Position numbers and translations under genes: made by a program
Source of the DNA: Darksidea phi
Lineage: Eukaryota; Ascomycota; Dothideomycetes; Pleosporales; Lentitheciaceae
Assembly (NCBI GenBank): GCA_030770425.1
Contig: JASJFT010000286.1
Location: 1-49,119, forward strand
Reading direction: 5' to 3'
Length of the DNA stretch: 49,119 nucleotides
Shown: piece after piece, positions 31,532 to 40,866 of the stretch
Numbering within the stretch: position 1 is the first letter of the stretch
How the letters are laid out: each line of letters starts with the position of its first letter
Notes under the pieces: generated by a model
Databases searched by the model: none
What the model saw: the letters and a program-made list of their open reading frames with translations, nothing else
Told to the model about the DNA's origin: nothing

Positions 31532-33200
31532 CTAGGCGTCCGTACCGTACTTGCTGAACTGGCGAACACCCTCTGCTTCTGGAACCCCATTCTTTGCGAA
31601 CGACGTGATTAACTGTTGCAGCACAACCGCAACAGTTCGGTTCATCACCGTGGACACGTCAGTGGCTGATACAGCGCCGCCGTCGTAGTACGTATACAAG
31701 TTGTCAATGCCATGGTAGGATGGTGGCATCGTAAAGAGGTACTCCGTGTTGCATGTAATAATGCTCTCTCCTATAATAAGCGAAGCACGGTCCCATTCAT
31801 TCGTATATCCATATGAGCCGTTGAAGACCGGGGGGTACAGTGTGGTCATGATATAATCTAGCAACCTCAGAATTAGATCACAGCGTGAGCTGGTTGAAAA
31901 TCTCACCTAGCGACCTCGAGCTCATGTATGGAAAAATGGTGACGAGGCTTGCCCGGATAGCTTCGCTGGTATTTAGATAGGGTGCAGCAAAGAAATCCCC
32001 CTCGTGCGTGACTAAACTGTACATAACCTCAACGCTCTTGTCGAATGCTCCTTAGGCTAAAAGCTGGCCTGGTAGTTGTAGTGTAAAGTCACCATCGACA
32101 ACTAGACCGTATAAAAAGCTGCTATATATCATGTTGTAACCAACTATTAGAGCGTTAGCTCTTATAAAGTCTGCTTCAGATACGTTTCGTAAATTGGCCA
32201 GCAAAGAGCTATTCGCCAACTTTAGGAGTAGCTAATAAGTATCTTCCTGGCGCAATAGGGAAGTGGTGGGCACCCATCTAGGAGATTGTGGCACTGCCCG
32301 CCGGAAAGGTATAGGTCCTTTTGTCCCGCCATAAGCAGTAATCTGATGTAAGATAGATCCTCCGCCGGAGCTTTCGCCAAGGAGCGTAATACGATCTTTG
32401 TTACCACCGAATAGGTAGATATACTTCTATATCCACTCAAGCGCGAAGCGCTGGTTAAGTAAGTCAGGATTAGGAACACCACCTTCAGACTGGAAGGTCG
32501 GACCGCTAGTGAACCCCATGGCTCCCACTCTATGGTTTGCTAAGACATAGATGATATCGCTATCGGTCATATTCCCCTTTCCACTCGCAGCAAGCAAGCC
32601 AGCTGGATTATTCTCTTTTCTGCCGAGTGTATAGCCTCCGCCAAATATCCACACAAGAACAGCAGCGCCACGGCCCTTGCCGGCTGATTTCAGTACTCTC
32701 TCGGGGACAAACAGATCGAGAAACAAACAGTCTTCCATTTCTCGTAGGTCCGATGCTATAAGAGGCAAATTCCAACTTGCACCAGGACGAACATAGGGTG
32801 TTGTACATGCTTTGCACGAAGACCCAAGGACGATGGATTGAATCCATGCTTGCCCTATCCACCGGGCAGGCGCAGATTGAGGACATATCCTACCAACGCT
32901 TCCATCGTGGATGTGGGTGCGATTTACCTCTGTGTCTTTTGGGAGCCCGAATCGAACCGGTTTCGCTGCGAATCGAATGTTTGAGAAGTTGTAAAACCGC
33001 CAGGTCTCTTGGGGGACAGTTAGTTAAAACTATAAAGGAAGGTTGTTTCGTGATTGATGTACATTGAAAGTTGAAGCTTGGTAAAGCTCGTAACCCAAAT
33101 CAACGATAGGTAAGGTCTGGTTTCCAGCTTGTCGGGTGAGGTACGCTGTCGTCGATACTGCGAGCAGAAAGACAGCTCCGAAGAGCTGCACGAGACCCAT
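31532..33200 (-). pseudogene. type-B carboxylesterase, secreted, killed by nonsense mutations
   Basis: Exon 1 (33200-33063) codes for a signal peptide (MGLVQLFGAVFLLAVSTTAY) and LPIVDLGYELYQASTFN. After an intron (33062-33006) the second exon continues TWRFYNFSNIRFAAKPVRFG, RICPQSAP, MEDCLFLDLFVPE, VLVWIFGGGYTLG, VLANHRVGAMGF and LLGESSGGGSILHQITAYGG. The last phrase contains the GESSGG nucleophile elbow. A further intron near 31906-31858 joins to YTNEWDRASLIIGESIITCN, LFTMPPSYHGID and LQQLITSFAKNGVPEAEG. In-frame stops occur at EWI*KYIYLFGG (about 32430), DTY*LLL (about 32230) and LLA*GAFDK (about 32053). The first and third can be mutated CAG/CAA; the middle one is also TAG. The family hydrolyses esters. 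Frame and introns are otherwise preserved, so inactivation looks fairly recent. Confidence 0.8.
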
Positions 33201-34737
33201 TCTAATACTTCTGTTTTGAACGTCGCAAACAATCAATGATATCGGCGAAGCTCACCGGCGGCGAGATTCCAATGCATATCCTATAGGAATGTTGAAGCTT
33301 ATATGATCAAACGTAGCCATACCCTGGTATTAGATCCAAAGAGCAAAACAGTGATCGACCTCATGCACCAAAGTCAAACATTAATAACCAGCCTCCTGTG
33401 CGACTCCGAAGTAGCAAGCAGCCATGTTAATATATGCAGCCTTCCCCTCCCCCACCCTGCAGGTGCCATCTCAACCGTCCCAACCTCTAGAACCTTCGGC
33501 GCTGCTCTCCACCAGCAATTCGCACGCACGTCTTCTCCACAATCACCACTGCAATCAATTTGACAGGTGCGTCGCGATATGGCTACGTGAAGGGGTGCAG
33601 GGAGCCGCGGACCAATGCGCGAGACGGGATATAGCTCGCGTACGCAGTCCAAAGTTATAATTGTGCGTTATTAAGGGGAAACAGTATTGTTCTGGGACTG
33701 CAACGTTCATCTGGACGCATCCCATTGTTCCAGATCCTGGAGATTGAGTGAGATGAAACGCCGTAAATGCGCGTTATCGCCATCCTCGTTATACGTGCGT
33801 GTACCCGGCAGTTAATGTATGTCTACCGTTTGCGTCGGTAGTCGTTGATAACAAGCTTTTAGTAGCTACTTTATTCCATATCGCCATTTCACGGACTGAT
33901 GTTCGTCATGTCGGGCATGGTTATCACCATCGTCTTCCTCTTCACCTTATTCGCGTGCCGGCATATATACAGCTTATGGTCTCAGGCTCACGTTCTGGCG
34001 GGCTTAATTTCTGTAACGAATAATACGGGCAAACAGACAATGAGGAACAGGGGAAGATCACGATCTACGTAGGTCCCTGTTATACTTTCGAACGTTCTGG
34101 GGCCGGCGTTCCGCGGCTTTATCTGGAATCACCGCCACCACTTTCACACCGGGTCTGCAGAGCGGCATTGCGCAGTTAGGAAGTGTAGTTGGTCCCTAGT
34201 ACTTCTAGGCAAAATGGGCCCATAACAACTACAAGAATTCGTCCGCAATTGCAGCGAGCTCCCCGATGGCGGGTTGGTTGAGCAATCTCTGGACTTGGTG
34301 GTTGACACGGAGTACCGAATAGGACGTGATACGGGTGCAAAGATTAGCGAATAAGAGAAGGGCGGGAATAATGCATTCGTGTTGTGGGCTTTTCAAAAGC
34401 GGCAAGGAATTCCCGTCTACATCGCGTAGAAAGCAGCAGCGTTTTGCAAGGGAATGGGAGGCTCGGCTGAGTCTAACGTTTTGTCGCTCCTAGTGCAGAT
34501 TAACCGTCATAGGGATAAATGGAAAATAGGGACGACATTGTCATGATTCCAATGCGAAACTGATGCAGTCGTATCAGGCTGGGTGGGAGGCAAGATGGGA
34601 AACGATGTGTTGAGCGTGCCCGCAGTGAGACCCTGCGTGCGAACTGCCGTTTTCCACCTTAGTCCTACCGGCGCAGGTACCTCTATAGACATCCCAGCAC
34701 TCTAGTGCCAGACTTGGACCCTAGAAGCTTCGGGTTC
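33201..34737. other. no gene seen
   Basis: Frames up to about 92 codons occur (for example 33374-33652 minus and 33799-34023 plus) but show no domain or coherent composition. The part next to 33200 should hold the 5' flank of the former carboxylesterase. Confidence 0.35.
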
Positions 34738-34990
34738 CCCGAACAACCTCCCGGGCGTCCTGGGACAATCGTCCCAAGAAAATTAGCGTCCTAGGAAAGT
34801 CACCCGGGGAAAATTAATATCCTCGGAGAATCTTCCTAGGAACGTTATCCCAGGAGAATCGGTATCCCGGGAAAACTGTCCTAGGAAAATTGGCGTCCCA
34901 GGAAAATCAGCGTTTTAGGAGAGTCGTCCGGGGGGGGTGGGTTGGCGTCCAAGGAAACCATTCTAGGAAGATCCCTATCCTAGGATATCC
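34738..34990. repeat. degenerate minisatellite of 14- and 17-bp units
   Basis: A run of short units begins AAAA or AGAA and ends in a palindromic hexamer, usually CCTAGG, CCCAGG or CCCGGG (for example AAAATTAGCGTCCTAGG, 17 bp, then AAAGTCACCCGGGG, 14 bp). Units of 14 and 17 bp are interspersed, with at least nine recognisable in a row from about 34778. A G-rich insert (GGGGGGGTGGG near 34930) interrupts the right part. The forward frame through it (from 34890) is probably fortuitous. Confidence 0.75.
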
Positions 34991-35039
34991 ACAATTAAAG
35001 CCTTTAGCAGATTTGCCATCTCAGGCTTACATAATGCTA

Positions 35040-35350
35040 AAATATGGGCTTATTGCAGGGTTTGGACTTGGCACGTTGGGTGCAAGTGACTCCAAAAGCG
35101 GCGACAGAAAACCTCCAAAAAGGGAGTCAAAAGTCCCCGGACATAGAGTTACTGAGGTAATATAAAAAGGTATTTCGTCCCGAATACCTTAAATATAAGA
35201 AGGTTGTTAGTTATAGTTATTACCGGTAATTACCTAAGGTATTATAGTATAACTACGAGAGTTACGGCCTAAACCCTATAAAAAGAGGGCGTGGTACTTA
35301 CCGTAGCGCAACGTTCTAAGCCTTATAGAGAGGGCGTAGTACGTATTACA
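35040..35350 (+). repeat. dispersed repeat B, copy 4, RIP-mutated
   Basis: It starts directly after the minisatellite flank with GTGCAAGTGACTCCAAAAGC (shared with copy 3). It continues TTTCGTCCCGAATACCTTAA, matching copy 1 near 19110. In the shared right part, copy 1 TTGCAGTCATTGCC reads TTATAGTTATTACC here. Nearly all differences are C-to-T or G-to-A in CA/TG context. Confidence 0.75.
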
Positions 35351-35974
35351 ATATTAAGCGGTAGTAATAGTAGTCTACTAGACTCGAGAGTAGCTAGAAA
35401 TATGACCTACTACCTACTCAACGTCCTATAAACGGAGCGTTGTATTCCGTCCTTTATCCTCTATCCTTTACAGTCTCATCAATTACTCTATCTATCCACG
35501 CAGCTAGCTCTTCAACCTGCGACGTCACCTCCATCTCGCGACCCCAGGAGTGCCTGCGGACATTTAATTTATTTAATAGTCTAATCTACTAAATGGTGGA
35601 ATATATTATATTTAAATTAGTGTTCATTTAATTAGTTTAGAGCGGGTAAAATATTCAACTTAATTGATTATTCCTAGCCCTATCTCTAGTCATTATGTAG
35701 AGATATGTTGATACTTCTGATAAGCCCCGTGTTAAATTGTTCTAATAAATACCACCTAGATAAACCAAACTGTAACAACGCTAAGAAAACTCAAGAAGCA
35801 CATAGACGAACTTCTCTTTCCTAGCCTAGCCCCCGACTGGGTACTGGTACTTTGTGTCGTCGTGTGCGGCTTAAAGATTGGTGTAACCGAAGGCCCCGTT
35901 ACCGGAGAAGATGTAATGTTGCTTGTCGAGTCTTGAGTTGCATTACCCGTAATCTAGTATTTGAATCCTTCAGG
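35351..35974. other. no gene seen
   Basis: AT-rich sequence including a TTTAATTTATTTAATAGTC block around 35562. It is the 3' flank of the secreted-protein gene that ends at 35975. No element recognised. Confidence 0.35.
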
Positions 35975-36689
35975 TTACTCTTCCTCAATATTCATAAGCG
36001 ATAGGAAGTTACATACCTCAGCGCCTTGAGGGAAAATCGTGCTTGCGCCAGGGCAATTCTTGTACTCCCAAAGATTCGTAATATCCACTTTCGATCCCAA
36101 GCAAGACTCCTGGTCAATCTTACACACGCTTGCCTGACTGAGCACCGTCTTTTCACACCGGCAGCTCGTAAGCTCCGGACCTCCAGTTATCGAGGAAGTA
36201 CATGATGCCCTACTTTTGAAGTACCGGTCGCAACTCTCGATGATGGTCTCGCAAACGCCTTGTTCAAGCGTAGCAGTTGGTTCCACGAGCGGCGGAGTGG
36301 TGATGGATGCTGAGAGGTGCTTGTCGCATTTTTTGTCCCATTCCGCAAGGACAGAGTCGAAATCAGAGTCGAAGGAGGTGCTGAGGGCGCATTGGCGGAA
36401 TTCGGATTCGCAGCTGGAAATGGAAGTTGGTTTGAGTGCGAAGAGGAGGATGGAGGGCTGGGAGGCCTTACCCAACCCATGAATCGATGAACTGCTGGTT
36501 ACACATGCAGTTGATAAGCTCTGACTGTTCTGTCAATTTGTTACAGCGGGCTAAGATGGTGTTCGCCGAGTCGCAGTTTGGGAAGGTGGTAATGGTCCCC
36601 ACGCACATCGATGGAACGAGTGAGGACTGTGCATTTGTGACGACAAAAATATAAGTCGTAGTAATTGAAAAGATCAATTGGAGTAGCAT
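35975..36689 (-). CDS. secreted Cys-rich protein, 218 residues
   Basis: Two exons, 36689-36472 and 36413-35975, with a 58-nt intron (GTAAGG...TTCCAG), keep one frame for 218 residues. The start at 36689 gives a signal peptide (MLLQLIFSITTTYIFVVTNA). The mature part is rich in regularly spaced cysteines in three similar stretches: SMCVGTITTFPNC...ARCNKL...INCMCNQQF; then SSCESEFRQCALS...KKCDKHL; then GVCETIIESCDRYFKSRASC...LTSCRCEKTV...SVCKIDQESC. The recurrence of C-x(4-6)-C followed by CxC is reminiscent of internally repeated Cys-rich fungal secreted proteins. No CFEM, hydrophobin or enzyme signature could be assigned. No stop or frame break is present. Function unknown; extracellular location inferred. 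Confidence 0.75.
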
Positions 36690-37308
36690 GATGGGCAGAC
36701 AGTGCGTTTCTTCAGGAAGACTCGCAATGAGTACCAAGACGGAGTCTTATTCGAAGATCGTTGGGTCTCTTTCCCTAGTTTTCGGAACAGGCATGATCAG
36801 ATGTCCCATATTTTGCTACCTTTTATTGATTTCTGAAGAGCGGCTGTGCTCGACTTCATCCCGCAACTGCTGAAGCCACATGGCGCAAGTAAATCAATCC
36901 GAGCCGGGATAAGCCTTCCCTGATCGCGACTAGTCACGGAAAGTACCGCGGTTCTTGCGGAAGCAAACAAAACTGATTCGATACGAAGATTGCCAACGAG
37001 ACGAGTGGCTGGAGGGCTGTTCTAGGCTGATCTTGCAGTGCCTAAAGCGTTCCAACTAGAACGTTAGGGGTTTTGCAAATTGATCACATGTGCAGATTAG
37101 GCGGGTTGAAACTTGGATGCATCCGAGCTAGTCTTCAGCTGCCCAGACGCCAAGCGCAATGCAGGGGCTCAACGGAAGCAAGCTATGAGGCTGGCAGTAA
37201 ACGATGCGCCAGATTCTGCTGTGGTTATAGTTGCCAGCGTTGGCCATGAACTGAACTAACAGCGCTTCCCGTTCAACAACACCTCGCATCACAATACCTT
37301 CGCGAGAC
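36690..37308. other. divergent intergenic region
   Basis: It separates the minus-strand secreted protein from the plus-strand DUF3433 gene and should contain both promoters. No clear TATA box, repeated site or other element was recognised. Confidence 0.35.
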
Positions 37309-39000
37309 ATGTCTGTTTCCCAACGGGGCATTGGTTGGATTCCATTTTCCTTACGGATCCCCTCTTTAACTATTTTTGTCTTTCTCGACCTGGCCCTTGT
37401 CTCTTGTCTCATTGCTCTATGCGTTCGTTCTTCGAAGAATGACGGCTTTGCTACAATCGGCGAGCAGGACATCACATCCTTGGGCATCAATTGGAACCTC
37501 GGGCTACTATGGACCTCGCTTCCCGTTCTAGTGTTTCGGTTGTTAGGTTCTTACTGGGAATGGATCACAGGTCCCATTTCCCAGCGTCAACCATACGTCG
37601 ACCTCCATAAGGACGGTGGAGCCCCAGCCTCGAAGTCTATTCTACTAGACTATCTTTCGGTCCCTCTCCTGTGGCGCTGGCGCACTGCTTTCAAGAACAA
37701 GCACTTCCTTGTTGGTACTTGCTCTCTACTGGCGCTAATTATGTCCATCTTTATCAGTTCCCTATCCGCTCGCTTGTTCGCAGTCAGGTCTGTCCCCATC
37801 GGAATGACCATCCCTGTACTTTTCAACACTACCTTTGACGCTTCTGCAATCGGTTCTGAAATTGACTGGATTCCCATCTTCGACACTGTTTCAGCCATCA
37901 ACGTGTACAATGGTAAGCCATTGCCATGGACAAATAGAGAATACGCTTTCCAGCCTTACTTTGTGCAAGGCTCCGTCGGCGCGGATTCCAAAGTTACAGC
38001 GAGCACAAAGGCGTACTCGGCCTACTTGAACTGCAGTATTATCCCTGACTCGGACATTCAGTGGGAGTTCAAGGATCCAAAGCTCTTCATGACGGCCAGC
38101 GACCGCGGCTGCGACATCGATCAGAACTTTGGCGTCACAGAATCGCAGAAGCTTTATTTTAAAGCCAGCTCGGAAATCAGTTGCTCGGCTCCTGCCTGGT
38201 ACAGTCGACTCGTCTTCACTGCCGCCACCTATTCGAGCAACTCTCCGAACAAGGTCGACAACGTAACGGTTTTGTCGTGCATCACTGACTATCGCATCAC
38301 AAATGGGAGCCTCGACACCACGATTACACCGAGCAATTCTTCGTCGCCATCTTCCCCGGATATTGGATCGTTCCGCGCCGAAGGGCATGACGACACGCGC
38401 CCAACCCTTTGGAGAGTCATCGAGCAGGGCATCCTATCTCCCACCACGTTGAATGACCAGACACTCTGGTCAACCTCTGCATTCGGCACGCTCGTCCTCT
38501 ACAAAGCACAGCAACTCAGCGGAGACCAATACCTATCCTCTTCCATTCTCGAACAAGCTATATCCGAGATATTCTCGTCCATCTATCTCACGGCAGTCGC
38601 CAAGCACGCATTTGTTCCACTCACGCAACCGGAAACAATTACCGCAGAAATGACTCAGTTCACACCACGCCTTTTTACTGTGTACTGGGTTGCCTACATT
38701 ATCATTATCGTTCTTTTGATCAGCCTTTGTGTGATTTTTGTTGGAATTGCACATGTTTATACGAATCCTACGATATTGGAAGAGGAACCAGCCGGGCTAA
38801 TCGCCTATGCTGCACTACTAGACAAAAGCCCGCTACTAGATCACGCGGCGAGGTCGAAGGAAAGAGGGATACGGAAAGTGGCGAAGAGGTCCGCAAATAG
38901 CAATTGGAAGAACAGTCGTTGGGGCGTTGGCATGACGAATGAAGGTAGATTGGTGATTAAGAGTCTGGACGAGCCGGAGGGGCGAAACCTATACAATTGA
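37309..39000 (+). CDS. DUF3433-type fungal membrane protein, short form
   Basis: An intact, intronless 563-residue frame. Membrane segments are visible at about residues 19-39 (TIFVFLDLALVSCLIALCV), 63-82 (LLWTSLPVLVFRLLGSYW), 132-155 (LVGTCSLLALIMSIFISSLS) and 480-506 (LFTVYWVAYIIIIVLLISLC). The segment after the second span (GPISQRQPYVDL, GAPASKSILLDYL) is the signature of DUF3433 as I know it. The large region between spans three and four has several NxS/T sites, fitting an extracellular or lumenal domain. Family members often exceed 1000 residues with two such units; this one has only one. Its function is unknown. The start was chosen because it is the first in-frame ATG before the first span. 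Confidence 0.8.
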   Translation: MSVSQRGIGWIPFSLRIPSLTIFVFLDLALVSCLIALCVRSSKNDGFATIGEQDITSLGINWNLGLLWTSLPVLVFRLLGSYWEWITGPISQRQPYVDLHKDGGAPASKSILLDYLSVPLLWRWRTAFKNKHFLVGTCSLLALIMSIFISSLSARLFAVRSVPIGMTIPVLFNTTFDASAIGSEIDWIPIFDTVSAINVYNGKPLPWTNREYAFQPYFVQGSVGADSKVTASTKAYSAYLNCSIIPDSDIQWEFKDPKLFMTASDRGCDIDQNFGVTESQKLYFKASSEISCSAPAWYSRLVFTAATYSSNSPNKVDNVTVLSCITDYRITNGSLDTTITPSNSSSPSSPDIGSFRAEGHDDTRPTLWRVIEQGILSPTTLNDQTLWSTSAFGTLVLYKAQQLSGDQYLSSSILEQAISEIFSSIYLTAVAKHAFVPLTQPETITAEMTQFTPRLFTVYWVAYIIIIVLLISLCVIFVGIAHVYTNPTILEEEPAGLIAYAALLDKSPLLDHAARSKERGIRKVAKRSANSNWKNSRWGVGMTNEGRLVIKSLDEPEGRNLYN

Positions 39001-39872
39001 ATATTCTCGCCGGTCCATTACACGAGGAAGTCATAGCATCTGATTGATCTCAATCGGGACAACATAGGTTTGTGGAACAATCACGATCTGATCTTCTCTA
39101 AAATCTTCCTCCAGCACCTATGATAGCGGCGATGATCGTTAACTATTTGGTCACCACATTGGACCTTGAAAAACCAACTGTTGACCAGTGATAAACTGAC
39201 CACGTCATTCGTAGAATGCAGCGAGTGGCATGTAATTCCAGAACCTTGGAAGGACTCTCAGCAGTCCCAAATCGTCATGAGACCGGCGACCGCTACTGCC
39301 TTGGGGATTAGATCCGCATTAGCGTCTATAGCTCCTTCCTCCCTGTCCTTCCTCCTTCTCCCCCTCTCACCTTTTCCCTTCTCATCCACTGTGTTGTTCC
39401 TCGCTCGTTCGCCATCTTAATCGCACCCGCTGTTTCGTCGCGACATTTCCTCGGATATCTCCCTCCTGATTTTTTTTTTCGACCTCACGGTCTCTATTTT
39501 CGACAACTTTCCGACCAAGATGTCCCGGGCCATAGGTCAGAAAGTGCAGCGGCAGCTCCCATCGCTGCCTAAGGACAGTGAGAAGGAGATGCAGTGGCTT
39601 TCTACGTTGGAACACCCGTAACCTTGCAAGAGGCCTTGACTGAGAGTGTTTTGTGTTTCGGAAAACATAGAAGTGGCCATGAGTAGAGTGCAAGAATGAT
39701 GCAAATGGTTTTATCATAGTCACCCCACTGAAGAGAGGACATATGTGCAGAGTCGGGATGGCGGGCTTGCCAATGAAGCCATGAGTACTGCCTTGGCATG
39801 TTGCGAGGATTTAGAGAATCTGAGACGCCTATTGTTTTGTAACGACCATAATTGCTCGCGATTTGATGGGTA
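39001..39872. other. convergent intergenic region, no gene seen
   Basis: It contains a pyrimidine-rich block (39330-39490, with a T run at 39470-39479). Small frames on both strands lack features. It lies between the 3' ends of the DUF3433 gene and the SDR gene. Confidence 0.4.
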
Positions 39873-40866
39873 TTACTCACGCGGTTTCGGTAATGTATAT
39901 CCGCCCAGTTCCTCGAAGAACTTACTACCTTTCGCCATGATGTTTGCAATGTCCTCACCCAACCAATTTTTTGTCAATCTCGTTCTCGCCGACTCAATCT
40001 CCTGCACAAATTTACCCGCAACCTGGTCTTGGTTAGCATACAATCTCCACCTTCAACGTCTCCAACGAGTAATCGCTCACCATTACATGCGCACCCCTCT
40101 TGTTGGTATCCTCACTGGTCTCTATGATTGCATTAGCCACATCCTCCACAGTGTTGGCCGGCAAATTCCTTTTCTTCCACTCCTCCGAATATCCGCCCGT
40201 AATATGCGTTGGTGTAAAGAAAGGCGCTATTATGTTGACGCGCACATTCAATTGATTGGCTGCACGCTGAGATCCTCGTGCTAGACCGACAATGCCATGC
40301 TTGGAGGCGATATAAGCTACGACGCCCGTACCGCCGAAATACCCGGAAGTTGAGGCGATGAGGACGATGGAACCTCGTGAGCCGGATGAGTCGAGGGCGT
40401 TAGATCGCATTGAGTGCATTGCTAACCGCAAGGCTCTCGATAGTGAGCTGGGATTCGCGCAAGTACTAGAAATGGAAATCATACTGTTCATAGTTCCCTT
40501 TAAATTAACATCAACGACTCTCTCACCCTCTTTATTCTCATTCAGCTCTCCATTCTCGTCCTCCTCGAATTCGAAGAAATCCTTACTCTCCATTGACCCC
40601 GCGTTCGCGACCACAACATCTACCTGCCCAAATCGCTTCTTAGTGTCGCGGAAGAGCGCTTTCATGCTCTCCCAGTCGACGATGTTTGTAGGCTGGAACA
40701 TCGCACGACTGGGGTCGGGCAGTGAAGCGATGAGGTCGTTGGCGGCAGCTGAAGAGGAAGGTAGGTCGGCGATCACTACATTGTAGCCCGAGGCGTGGTA
40801 TGTGCGAATTGTTTGGGCGCCGATGCCGCCGGCACCTCCGGTCACGATAACAGTTCTTTGGGCCAT
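39873..40866 (-). CDS. short-chain dehydrogenase/reductase (SDR)
   Basis: Two exons, 40866-40081 and 40022-39873, joined over a 58-nt intron (GTGAGC, GCTAAC branch site, ACCAG), give 311 residues. Without the splice the frame ends at 40033 with an atypical tail. With it, RGAHVMVAGKFVQEIESART and GEDIANIMAKGSKFFEELGG follow as in other SDRs. The cofactor motif TGGAGGIG is at 9-16, Asp34 (ADLP) after the second beta strand favours NAD, NAG is at 88-90, and the catalytic Ser (STS near 172-174), Tyr185 and Lys189 (YIASK) are present. Family chemistry is NAD(P)-dependent alcohol/ketone interconversion, including 15-hydroxyprostaglandin dehydrogenase-like enzymes. An acidic insert (EDENGELNENKEGER, about 102-116) is unusual. 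The substrate is unknown. Confidence 0.85.

Noticed and set aside
40023..40041. A 19-nt intron near the SDR stop codon
   Set aside because: Too short for a fungal intron; the 58-nt intron 40023-40080 has a better donor and a branch site and keeps the frame.
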